DNA of 64,000 bases from Volvox africanus (lineage: Eukaryota; Chlorophyta; Chlorophyceae; Chlamydomonadales; Volvocaceae): the NCBI GenBank assembly GCA_030268105.1, contig BSDZ01000089.1:496001-560000 (forward strand), read 5' to 3'. Position 1 is the stretch's first letter; each line of letters begins with the position of its first letter. Positions 1 to 12,100 of the stretch are shown piece after piece. The notes beneath the pieces were generated by a model that saw only the letters and a list, made by a program, of their open reading frames with translations, made no database searches and was not told the origin of the DNA. A program made the translations under genes and the position numbers.

Positions 1-826
1 CGCGTCTTACATTCCGAAGACGCCTACGTAGTGAGGTGTAATAATATATCGCAGCAACCGTGTCCAGAATCAACATTCCCGGTGCAATCCAAAACCTGCA
101 CGCTACTCCTGCACAGCAAGCAACACGAAGCTGTGAACTGTTTGTCCACAAGAAAAAGACCCTTGGTTGGGCATCAACTACACTTGGTACCAACTGCAAC
201 GTAAGATTGTCAATAATTGATGAACTTTACAACAAATGTTATCGTTAACCCCCAGTATTCCTTTCGTACGTCACGCCAACTAGCAACCACTACAGACCAG
301 CTTTCCCAGACTCTTCGTCTCAACTGACTCCCTACAAACGAATCCACAATTGTATAGCGGGTCTTACGGCATTCATCACCTGACCATATCCTGTCTGCGC
401 CTGGCATCTACGACACAGCACGATGACCTAACGGATCAGACCTAATGACTCCGCTCGGAATGGCCAATCAACATTGCACTGCCTATCATGACCACAAAAG
501 CGCATGCCACACGCATCGTTAATTAACTTAATCATCAACATATGTCCACCAATCCACGTAAAGGGCGTTCATGCTTCCTAGTATTGGGCATTAAGATGTA
601 GGGTCTACCTGGGACCTACTAATCGGGAGCCACATAATGACACGGCCCATTTGCCTAGCAAGTATGGAGATAATCCACGAGAATGAAGATAAGAACGTCG
701 AAGAAACGGAACTTCAAAACGGAAAACAAGTGCTTCGTTATATCCACAACGCCCGGGAAGGCAACAACCCTGGCAGGACCGCTATGTAAAGATATCAAAG
801 CATACCGCATCATCGCCTCGAGGAAA
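1..826. other. Downstream flank / probable 3' UTR of the giant minus-strand gene
   Basis: No convincing coding segment is seen. The stretch lies just beyond the TGA at 827-829 that ends the minus-strand coiled-coil gene, so part of it should be that gene's 3' UTR. TTACA on the plus strand (TGTAA on the minus, the usual volvocine poly(A) signal) occurs at 227-231 and again at 7-11. Short ORFs here have no protein character. Confidence 0.4.
227..231 (-). terminator. Candidate TGTAA poly(A) signal for the giant gene
   Basis: TGTAA read on the minus strand about 600 nt past the stop codon at 827. Volvocine nuclear genes use TGTAA rather than AATAAA. A second copy at 7-11 is the alternative. The motif is short, so chance occurrence is possible. 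Confidence 0.3.
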
Positions 827-3132
827 TCACTTCACTTTATCCGTACTGATTTCACCACACACTCCCCGTATCACCTCGAGAACCTGGCGCAGCATATCAA
901 CCATCTCGTATGCCGATTCGTCCTGCTGCGGTAGCCACTCGCAGCCGTCCTTGTTGTGCATGGAAACCCTTAACGGGGTCGTGTAGACGAACATTGGGTT
1001 CACGAAGCCACCTTGTGCGCCGCGCCCACCTCGCTCTAGTGAGATCCGGGACGGCACCGGCGGCAGCAGGTGCGGCAGCATGGGCGATGGCAAGGGTGAA
1101 CAATCTAAGCTGAAGCCCGCACCGGTCTCCGCTCCGTCAGCACCCCCAAGCGACGACTGCAGTGAGGCAGTCTGCCGATCCCGCAGCACCAAGCTGCTAC
1201 TGACGCTGGCGCCGCTATTGTCATAGTGCATGACCTGGTGGCCAGCCTTGGATGTGCGGGGGGAGCTAGTGATATGGACATAACTGGGCAACGGCCCCAA
1301 AACTGGGTGCGCAGCAGAAGAGGTGGATGCCGGCCTGTTGGCTGGGGACCATGTTCCCCCAACGGCTGTTCCATCATCGACGATGCCACCTTCGCTCCTG
1401 ATCTGGCCACGAGCGCTTAACCCGAGGCTGGGAGTGCCGCTGCTGCAGGCCGAGCCATCGCGTTTCCCACCCGAAGTCAGTAGCCCTGGGGAACTGGTAA
1501 TCACTTCCTGCGAGCTCATGCCTTGGTGGTTAGCGCTGCTGGAGGACGGCATAGGGCCCTGGGAATTGGGAAGCAATGGCAGGCCGCCGCCGCCGCTGAG
1601 CCGAGGAGATACCGCGTTGTACGGGGCACTGCGGAGCACACAGTGAGCGGTGCAAAGGCGCGTTTCGTTGCAGAACGGGGCGTCAAGACCAGCATAGCGC
1701 AAATCAGCTGTATCGCGCTATAGAAGGTCTAAGGCCCAACGGGCCAAACACGCCAAGGTTAAGTCTTGGCACTCGGCTTTGGAAATGGCCTTGTTTGCAG
1801 TTTGGTTGTGATGTCGTTCAATGGAAGTTATGTAAGGTGAACATGTTCATTATCCCATTACCGTGCAGTTGTCCTGGCAAAGGACTTCATGCCTCTAACA
1901 GTCCATCCGAAGCACATCTCAAGGTAATTGGCTGCATGCTTTCCATCCTGTGCTCGACATTGCAACCTCTTATCCCTGAAGTACCAAGCCCGTACTCACC
2001 GTACCAGGACCGATTCTAGCTTAGGCAGCACGTCTTGGAGCAGCCTTTGCAGGCTGGACAGCTGGCCTCCATTGGGGACTGGGCATCTGTTCGCCGAAGA
2101 ATCTGCGGTCACAGCCACTGCACGAGCCCCATCCCCCGCAGAGGACACTAGTTCATCCCGTGTAGCTGCTTCTATTATGCCCCGACCTGCCACCCCAGCC
2201 TCCGTCGCCTTGGCATGAGCCGCACAATTCTTTTCGGCAGAAGCCGAGCCACCAAGGAGTCTATTGGAGCCATCCTCGACACCACCCATAGCAACAGCAA
2301 GGCCGGCGGTAATCGTCGCCGCCAAACTGGCATCAACCCTGATGTCGGCGCCTTCTAGCGACGCAGCGGGCCCCATAGTTCGGTTGACCTGTGAGTGGTA
2401 CCGTACAAATGCGAGTTCCAATGAAGAGAAGTAAAAAGCGCTAAATATACGACAAGCGGAGAGGCTATCTCCAGCCTAGGAAAAGCCTAGAAAACGTGTG
2501 TGACAACAGTAATGCAGCCATAACGAATAAAAAACTAATGTAGCTGTGCGAAGAGGTCCAGACTGCAGTGCCGGTCCAAATAGGCTGGGCCTCTCTTACA
2601 AGTAGACCAGAATGCTGGTCAGACCTTGGCCTAGCCTTCGGAGGCTGTTCCAGAGGCAGAACTCAGGGTGATAAGGTTAATATAGGATGTATGGATGCAA
2701 CAAACGAAAGGCAACGGTGTGGCAGGTGGACGGAAACCAACCACCTACGGCCCCCCTCACCTGTGACTTGGCAATCCTCTTAACCAGCAGGGAGTTCACC
2801 TCCCTGAGCTTGTGTATCGAGTCCTAAGGCATGAGCGGCAGTACCAACACAAATCAGTCCTGAACCGCGTACTAGACAGGGAACAGAAACCGTCCACGAC
2901 GGAACTTAACGTAAGTAGTGCGTTTGTACCATGTTTTACCCAATCCAGGCGTCGCACATTCTACGTGTGTGTGAAATACGTGTCCGCTAAAAAAAACGTC
3001 CAACACGCATTCATCGTTCCGAACCCCTGTTACCTCTGAGACCTCAAGCTTCTCGTTCACCTCCTCCAGCCGTTTCTGCAGGTCGCAGCACTCAACAGTC
3101 TTGGCATGCACACGTGCAAGAACATCATCACT
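827..3132 (-). other. Giant gene, C-terminal exon block
   Basis: Exons on the minus strand: 3132-3034 and 2823-2761 (short coiled coil), 2388-2000 (Ala/Gly/Val-rich, ending in a short amphipathic helix) and 1628-827 (Ser/Gly/Pro-rich, probably disordered, ending in a helix with Tyr-Glu-Met-Val-Asp-Met-Leu). The 2000/1628 junction splits an Arg codon (CG then T), which supports both sites. The TGA lies at 829-827. A GTGATA inside the last exon could act as a donor to an unseen exon, but I prefer the stop given. Confidence 0.6.
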
Positions 3133-6100
3133 CTGCAGGTGAAATACAGCAGGATAGAGCGGGTATGCACCCGACAGAACTCGCGTGACAGATCGTTCGT
3201 AGTAAATCAAGATCATTATAATAGCAACACGCAAACGCCTCACGACGGTCAAGGTAGTGTGGAAAATGCCCCCAACAAAAGAAGTCTTACACCCGTCAGC
3301 AGATTCACCGTTTGGGGATCACAGATATAAAACCAAAACCAATTACCAGGATACCTGACGGCGGCGATGCTCCAGTTGTGCTTCCCGACGGGTAGCCTCA
3401 ACTTTCAACACATCAATCTCAGCCTCCAATGCATCGCGCTGCTCCGTCCTTTCCTGCAAATACGCCTTGACCTGCACCGCCTCTGCCTCGACTGCATTGT
3501 GCTGCTCAGTTGCCTGCTGCAAAGCAGTACGCAGCGATCTAGTCTCTTCTTCCAACGCGTCCTGCCTTTCAAAAGCCTGCGTCAGGGACACCTTCAGCTG
3601 TGTAACCTCGACCTCCAGTACATCACGCTGGTCTGTCCTCTCCTTAAGAGAGAATCTAAGCTGGGATGCCTCTGCCTCAGCGGCATCGCGTTGCTGAGTT
3701 GACCGATGTAGATCACCAAATAACTGTGTACTCTCCATCTCCAATAATTCCCGCCTTTCAGTATCTTGTTGTAACGATGCCTTCAGCTGTGTGATTTCAA
3801 TCTCCAGAGCGTCGCGCTGCTCCGTCGTCTCCTGCAAGGATGACCTGAGCTCAGCTGCCTCTGCTTCAAGCTCATTCCGCTGCTCCGTCCTCTCCTGCAG
3901 GGATGCCTTAAGCTGAGCTGCCTCTGCTTCAAGCTCATCCCTCTGCTCCGTCCTCTCCTGTAGACTGGACCTGAGCTGAGCTGCCTCTGCTTCAAGCTCA
4001 TCCCGCTGCTCCGTCCTCTCCTGCAGGGATGCCTTGAGCTGAGCTGCCTCTGCTCTGAGTTCATCCCGCTGCTCCGTCGTCTCCTGTAGACTGGACCTGA
4101 GCTGAGCTGCCTCTGCTTCAAGCTCATCCCGCTGCTCCGTCGTCTCCTGTAGACTGGACCTGAGCTGAGCTGCCTCTGCTTCAAGCTCATCCCGCTGCTC
4201 CGTCCTCTCCTGCAGGGATGCCTTGAGCTGAGCTGCCTCTGCACTGAGCTCATCCAGCTGCTCCGTCGTCTCCTGTAGACTGGACCTGAGCTGAGCTGCC
4301 TCTGCTTCAAGCTCATCCCGCTGCTCCGTCCTCTCCTGTAGACTGGACCTGAGCTGAGCTGCCTCTGCTTCAAGCTCATCCCGCTGCTCCGTACTCTCCT
4401 GTAGACTGGACCTGAGCTGAGCTGCCTCTGCTCTGAGCTCATCCCGCTGCTCCGTCGTCTCCTTTAGACTGGACCTGAGCTGAGCTGCCTCTGCTCTGAG
4501 CTCATCCCGCTGCTCCGTCCTCTCCTGCAGGGATGCCTTGAGCTGAGCTGCCTCTGCTTCAAGCTCATCCCGGTGCTCCGTCCTCTCCTGCAGGGATGCC
4601 TTCAGCTGAGCTGCCTCTGCTCTGAGCTCATCCCGCTGCTCCGTCCTCTCCTGTAGACTGGACCTGAGCTGAGCTGCCTTTGCTTCAAGCTCATCCCGCT
4701 GCTCCGTCGTCTCCTGTAGACTGGACCTGAGCTCAGCTGCCTCTGCTTCAAGCTCATCCCGCTGCTCCGTCCTGTCCTGTAGACTGGACCTGAGCTGAGC
4801 TGCCTCTGCTTCAAGCTCATCCCGCTGCTCCGTCCTCTCCTGTAGACTGGACCTGAGCTGAGCTGCCTCTGCTCTGAGCTCATCCCGCTGCTCCGTCGTC
4901 TCCTGTAGACTGGACCTGAGCTCAGCTGCCTCTGCTCTGAGCTCATCCCGCTGCTCCGTCCTGTCCTGTAGACTGGACCTGAGCTGAGCTGCCTCTGCTT
5001 CAAGCTCATCCCGCTGCTCCGTCCTCTCCTGCAGGGATGCCTTGAGCTGAGCTGCCTCTGCTCTGAGCTCATCCCGCTGCTCCGTCGTCTCCTGTAGACT
5101 GGACCTGAGCTCAGCTGCCTCTGCTTCAAGCTCATCCCGCTGCTCCGTCCTCTCCTGTAGACTGGACCTGAGCTGAGCTGCCTCTGCTCTGAGCTCATCC
5201 CGCTGCTCCGTCGTCTCCTGTAGACTGGACCTCAGCTGAGCTGCCTCTGCTCTGAGCTCATCCCGCTGCTCCGTCCTGTCCTGTAGACTGGACCTGAGCT
5301 GAGCTGCCTCTGCTTCAAGCTCATCCCGCTGCTCCGTCCTCTCCTGCAGGGATGCCTTGAGCTGAGCTGCCTCTGCTCTGAGCTCATCCCGCTGCTCCGT
5401 CGTCTCCTGTAGACTGGACCTGAGCTCAGCTGCCTCTGCTTCAAGCTCATCCCGCTGCTCCGTCCTCTCCTGCAGGGATGCCTTCAGCTGAGCTGCCTCT
5501 GCTCTGAGCTCATCCAGCTGCTCCGTCGTCTCCTGTAGACTGGACCTGAGCTGAGCTGCCTTTGCTTCAAGCTCATCCCGCTGCTCCGTCGTCTCCTGCA
5601 GGGATGCCTTGAGCTGAGCTGCCTCTGCTCTGAGATCATCCCGCTGCTCCGTCGTCTCCTGTAGACTGGACCTGAGCTGAGCTGCCTCTGCTTCAAGCTC
5701 ATCCCGCTGATCCGTCCTCTCCTGTAGACTGGACCTGAGCTCAGCTGCCTCTGCTCTGAGCTCATCCCGCTGCTCCGTCGTCTCCTGTAGACTGGACCTG
5801 AGCTGAGCTGCCTCTGCTTCAAGCTCATCCCGCTGCTCCGTCGTCTCCTGCAGGGATGCCTTAAGCTGAGCTGCCTCTGCTCTGAGCTCATCCCTCTGCT
5901 CCGTCCTCTCCTGTAGACTGGACCTGAGCTGAGCTGCCTCTGCTCTGAGCTCATCCCGCTGCTCCGTCGTCTCCTGTAGACTGGACCTGAGCTGAGCTGC
6001 CTCTGCTCTGAGCTCATCCCGCTGCTCCGTCCTGTCCTGTAGACTGGACCTGAGCTCAGCTGCCTCTGCTTCAAGCTCCTCCCGCTGCTCCGTCCTCTCC

Positions 6101-9100
6101 TGCAGGGATGCCTTGAGCTGAGCTGCCTCTGCTTCAAGCTCATCCCGCTGCTCCGTCCTGTCCTTTAGACTGGACCTGAGCTCAGCTGCCTCTGCTCTGA
6201 GTTCATCCCGCTGCTCCGTCCTCTCCTGCAGGGATGCCTTAAACTGAGCTGCCTCTGCTCTGAGTTCATCCCGCTGCTCCGTCCTGTCCTGTAGACTGGA
6301 CCTAAGCTGAGCTGCCTCTGCTTCAAGCTCATCCCGCTGCTCCGTCCTGTCCTGTAGACTGGACCTGAGCTGAGCTGCCTCTGCTTCAAGCTCATCCCGC
6401 TGCTCCGTCCTCTCCTGCAGGGATGCTTTGAGCTGAGCTGCCTCTGCTTCAAGCTCATCCCGCTGCTCCGTCGTCTCCTGTAGACTGGACCTGAGCTCAG
6501 CTGCCTCTGCTTCAAGCTCATCCCGCTGCTCCGTCCTGTCCTGTAGACTGGACCTAAGCTGAGCTGCCTCTGCTTCAAGCTCATCCCGCTGCTCCGTCCT
6601 CTCCTGCAGGGATGCCTTGAGCTGAGCTGCCTCTGCTCTGAGCTCATCCCGCTGCTCCGTCCTCTCCTGTAGACTGGACCTGAGCTCAGCTGCCTCTGCT
6701 CTGAGCTCATCCCGCTGCTCCGTCCTCTCCTGTAGACTGGACCTGAGCTGAGCTGCCTCTGCTCTGAGCTCATCCCGCTGCTCCGTCGTCTCCTGTAGAC
6801 TGGACCTGAGCTGAGCTGCCTCTGCTTCAAGCTCATCCCGCTGCTCCGTCCTGTCCTGTAGACTGGACCTGAGCTCAGCTGCCTCTGCTTCAAGCTCATC
6901 CCGCTGCTCCGTCCTCTCCTGCAGGGATGCCTTGAGCTGAGCTGCCTCTGCTCTGAGCTCATCCAGCTGCTCCGTCCTCTCCTGTAGACTGGACCTGAGC
7001 TGAGCTGCCTCTGCTTCAAGCTCATCCCGCTGCTCCGTCCTGTCCTGTAGACTGGACCTAAGCTGAGCTGCCTCTGCTTCAAGCTCATCCCGCTGCTCCG
7101 TCCTCTCCTGCAGGGATGCCTTGAGCTGAGCTGCCTCTGCTCTGAGCTCATCCCGCTGCTCCGTCCTCTCCTGTAGACTGGACCTGAGCTCAGCTGCCTC
7201 TGCTCTGAGCTCATCCCGCTGCTCCGTCCTCTCCTGTAGACTGGACCTGAGCTGAGCTGCCTCTGCTCTGAGCTCATCCCGCTGCTCCGTCGTCTCCTGT
7301 AGACTGGACCTGAGCTGAGCTGCCTCTGCTTCAAGCTCATCCCGCTGCTCCGTCCTGTCCTGTAGACTGGACCTGAGCTCAGCTGCCTCTGCTTCAAGCT
7401 CATCCCGCTGCTCCGTCCTCTCCTGCAGGGATGCCTTGAGCTGAGCTGCCTCTGCTCTGAGCTCATCCAGCTGCTCCGTCCTCTCCTGTAGACTGGACCT
7501 GAGCTGAGCTGCCTCTGCTTCAAGCTCATCCCGCTGCTCCGTCCTGTCCTGTAGACTGGACCTAAGCTGAGCTGCCTCTGCTTCAAGCTCATCCCGCTGC
7601 TCCGTCCTCTCCTGCAGGGATGCCTTGAGCTGAGCTGCCTCTGCTCTGAGCTCATCCCGCTGCTCCGTCCTCTCCTGTAGACTGGACCTGAGCTCAGCTG
7701 CCTCTGCTCTGAGCTCATCCCGCTGCTCCGTCCTCTCCTGTAGACTGGACCTGAGCTGAGCTGCCTCTGCTCTGAGCTCATCCCGCTGCTCCGTCGTCTC
7801 CTGTAGACTGGACCTGAGCTGAGCTGCCTCTGCTTCAAGCTCATCCCGCTGCTCCGTCCTGTCCTGTAGACTGGACCTGAGCTGAGCTGCCTCTGCTTCA
7901 AGCTCATCCCGCTGCTCCGTCCTCTCCTGTAGACTGGACCTAAGCTGAGCTGCCTCTGCTTCAAGCTCATCCCGCTGCTCCGTCGTCTCCTGTAGACTGG
8001 ACCTGAGCTGAGCTGCCTCTGCTTCAAGCTCATCCCGCTGCTCCGTCCTCTCCTGCAGGGATGCCTTGAGCTGAGCTGCCTCAGCTCTGACATCATCCCG
8101 CTGCTCCGTCGTCTCCTGTAGACTGGACCTGAGCTGAGCTGCCTCTGCTCTGAGCTCATCCCGCTGCTCCGTCCTCTCCTGTAGACTGGACCTGAGCTGA
8201 GCTGCCTCTGCTTCAAGCTCATCCCTCTGCTCCGTCCTGTCCTGTAGACTGGACCTGAGCTGAGCTGCCTCTGCTTCAAGCTCATCCCGCTGCTCCGTCC
8301 TCTCCTGCATGGATGCCTTGAGCTCAGCTGCCTCTGCTTCAAGCTCATCCCGCTGCTCCGTCGTCTCCTGTAGACTGGACCTGAGCTGAGCTGCCTCTGC
8401 TTCAAGCTCATCCCGCTGCTCCGTCGTCTCCTGTAGACTGGATCTGAGCTGAGCTGCCTCTGCTCTGAGCTCATCCCGCTGCTCCGTCCTCTCCTGCAGG
8501 GATGCCTTGAGCTGAGCTGCCTCAGCTCTTACATCATCCCGCTGCTCCGTCGTCTCCTGTAGACTGGACCTGAGCTGAGCTGCCTCTGCTCTGAGCTCAT
8601 CCCGCTGCTCCGTCGTCTCCTGTAGACTGGACCTGAGCTCAGCTGCCTCTGCTTCAAGCTCATCCCGCTGCTCCGTCCTCTCCTGTAGACTGGACCTGAG
8701 CTGAGCTGCCTCTGCTCTGAGCTCATCCCTCTGCTCCGTCCTCTCCTGTAGACTGGACCTGAGCTGAGCTGCCTCTGCTTCAAGCTCATCCCGCTGCTCC
8801 GTCCTCTCCTGCATGGATGCCTTGACCTCAGCTGCCTCTGCTTCAAGCTCATCCCGCTGCTCCGTCGTCTCCTGTAGACTGGACCTGAGCTGAGCTGCCT
8901 CTGCTTCAAGCTCATCCCGCTGCTCCGTCCTCTCCTGCAGGGATGCCTTGAGCTGAGCTGCCTCAGCTCTGACATCATCCCGCTGCTCCGTCGTCTCCTG
9001 TAGACTGGACCTGAGCTGAGCTGCCTCTGCTCTGAGCTCATCCCGCTGCTCCGTCGTCTCCTGTAGACTGGTCCTGAGCTGAGCTGCCTCTGCTTCAAGC

Positions 9101-12100
9101 TCATTCCGCTGCTCCGTCCTCTCCTGCAGGGATGCCTTGAGCTGAGCTGCCTCTGCTCTGAGCTCATCCCGCTGCTCCGTCGTCTCCTGTAGACTGGACC
9201 TGAGCTCAGCTGCATCTGCTCTGAGCTCATCCCGCTGCTCCGTCCTCTCCTGCAGGGATGTCGCGAGCTCAGCTGCCGTTGCTTTTAGGTCGTTGATTTG
9301 CTTTGACCTCTCCTCAAGGTTTACATGTAGTTGATCTACTGTCGCTTCGAGAGCATTGCAGATTTCAATTCTTTCTTGAAGGGATGCACCTAATTGCATT
9401 GCTTCTGATTCAAGTATATCACGCTGGGTCGTCCTCTCCTTTAGTGCAGCCTTTAAGCGCATGACGTCGGCCTCAAGTGCATCTCGCATTTCCGTTGTCT
9501 CTAGCAGGGAGGCCCCCAGGCGCATGGCATCCGCCTCCAATGTATCACGCTGCTCCGAAAGGGACGCTCCTAGCTGCATTGCCTGCGCCTCCAGAGTCTC
9601 GAGTTGTGCAGTTCTATCTTTCAGGGTCGCCTGCAGGGTTGCGGACTGTACTCTTAACGCGTCCCGCTCCTCCATTGTTGTCTGTGACGAGGCCCGCAGC
9701 TGAGAAATGTCATCACTTAGTGTAAACCATTCCTCCGTGGCTTCCTTGAGCGCCGCTCGAAGCTGGGCCGTCTCGACCACATAGGCTCCCCGGAGTTCCA
9801 TTTCCTCCTCCAGGGAAGCCCGGAGCTGAGCAATCTCCTCTGTCAGCTCATCAATCCTGCTGTGAGCGTTGCCCAACAATATGTTGGTCCGTTCGGCAGC
9901 GGCCTAGAGACAGATGGCGAAAGGATCCGCAAACAATTAGCCATAACTTTGCACGCGTCCATGGCATTCTTAGGGTTCGTGTTCGTGGACAAGACTGCTG
10001 CAGGCAGGCCTAGTGTTCTGATTGACGCCACACAAGGGCTTAATTGCAGAAAGCTTGAACCCATTTTTCCGATGAGAGCCTGGGTACCGGTGATGCTGCA
10101 TGATGCAAGAACGTGCACGGACCCGACTGGGCTTGCCCTCGGGATGTGTTTACCTACATCAAATACATTCGTCTCTTCAAATTGGGCGTCCAACATTTCG
10201 GCAAGCTGCAGCGGGTGCACATGGCGTGGACCAACATGTATGGACGTCTTCATGTATGGTTAATACAAAGCAAGCAGCGCAAATCAGTAGGGTTGAACCA
10301 CGTGTGCACCTGTGAACATTATCCTTTGTCATGGTGTCTCACCAATAATTTGGATAAAGCCCACACCCGAACACTGCAACTGACACCCAAATGGACACAC
10401 GCCACCAGGCATAAGACCGCTAAATACGTGACTCAAACGTAGACAGTTCGGAGGCCTACGACAAGCGTGCACACCCTGGCAATCTTGAGCACATGATTTG
10501 AGATGACCATAATTAACATTGCTTGCCTGCATAGACCTGCATTCAACTAGCAATGGACAAAACGACATGTCTAAAAGGAATGCCAGGGACTCCTCCAAAT
10601 TTCTTCACAATTTCTTCATGTATATGCTGCTGCTGAACCTTCTGTGCGGAGCTAGTCCAACAAATCTTTTCACCCTGACTCGACGTGCCTGCCGTACACA
10701 ATTCACCCACCCGCTTAATCTCGACCTCAGCCTCATCCGCACGTTGCATTTGTGTATGGGCCTCATCTTCCAATCCTTCCAGACGCATCACCAACTCCGC
10801 TTCACGCTCAACGCCCTCCTCTAGTTGTGCCTCCAGATCTTCACACTGCATGCATGAGAGCATAAGTTATTATACCTTATTCGCAATGGCAAGAAATGGA
10901 CAACTGGCACGTTCGCAGTGGAAACTGAAGGGATATGAGTTGGTGGTGAACATCCAAAGGGTACAGCTAAAGAAACAGAACACACTTGATAAGGGCTGCC
11001 TGAAATCGGATGCTAAAGGACATAATCCTAAATATGTCGGCGGACCATCTGCATGGATACCGCCTCCATACAGCCCCCGAAAACCACGACAGCATGGACA
11101 GTAGACACCTTGACAGCGACTTCCCTTTGCGTAGCCAGGGTCTCGACTGAACAGGGCCAAACGGACCTACCTGTTTCAACGCATCTTCACACTGGACCTG
11201 CAATTCCTGGTGACGCTGCTGAAGCTCCTCGTGCTGTGCATGCAATGCAACACGGAGCGCCTCTGCTTCCCCTGCAGCCTCCCTCATTGCCATATTCTCA
11301 TCATGGAGGGCTGCACAGCTCCGTTGCATTTCGTCTGCCATTGCCTCCACCACGTCGAGCTTCGCTCGGAGCTCGTCCCGAACCGCCTCCAGCTCCATGA
11401 GCTGTCCGTGCAACATATCCCGCTCCGCTGCCAGCTGCCCGCGCTGTGCATCCAGGTCAGCAACCTGACTCTGAGCGTCGGCTATCTGGCTTTGGGCCAT
11501 CTCAAACTCTGCAACAAGCGCCTCGTAATTTTGAAGCAGCTCTGCATTTTCAGCCACAAGCGCCTCATTGCGCGCCACCAGGGCTTCACTAGCAGTGGCA
11601 ACACGGACCAGCTCAGCAGCAGCCTGCAAGGTGAATGGGGTTGCGTAAAGCATTTGTTTCTAATGTAGGTTCGAATCCTTTTCAAGAAGTGCGTGGAGGC
11701 CGCGTACCTGACCCGCATGAGATTCAGTGAGGTAGGAAAAACAACAGACTCGGCCATAGAAAACCACAATGATGCCCCGTGTGAAGCAGACGCCCGGTCA
11801 AATGCGACTCCTCCGAACGTGCAAGACGGCAATAAACTGCAATCCCGCATAATCGGAAGCAACTATCGGAAGCAACTTTCGTTCTCCGAGGCCCCACCTC
11901 ATCCAGCTCGGCCTGCTTAGCGCGCAGTTCCATTGAAAGACTGTCGCTGTTCTTCATACTACCCTGTGCACACCAAGGGCGAAAGGACAAGATAAATGCG
12001 GATGAATTGACAACTCGGCAATAATTGCATTTGACACAATGTGCCAACAATTTCGATGAAGCTTTGCTGTTATCTCCCCATGCAAGAAATGGCCATTGCC

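Larger units (their letters stand above)
3355..9903 (-). other. Giant gene, 6.5-kb repeat exon (2,183 codons)
   Basis: The exon is bounded by a CTCTAG acceptor at 9904-9905 and a CAG/GTATCC donor at 3353-3354. It is exactly 6,549 bp, phase 0 at both ends, with no stop. The first about 200 and the last about 150 residues are degenerate versions of the repeat. In between run near-identical 21-residue units. The length keeps heptad register across the whole exon, so a continuous rod is expected: about 1,800 residues in the regular part, near 270 nm at 0.1485 nm per residue. Confidence 0.9.

Noticed and set aside
6165..8474. 769-codon Ser/Arg/Gln-rich minus-strand ORF
   Set aside because: It is the alternative frame of the 63-bp coiled-coil repeat. 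The coiled-coil frame is flanked by proper splice sites and continues as coiled coil in the neighbouring exons.
3790..9260. CRISPR-like or satellite array, because of regular repeats
   Set aside because: There are no unique spacers. The 63-bp units are contiguous, coding and in frame.
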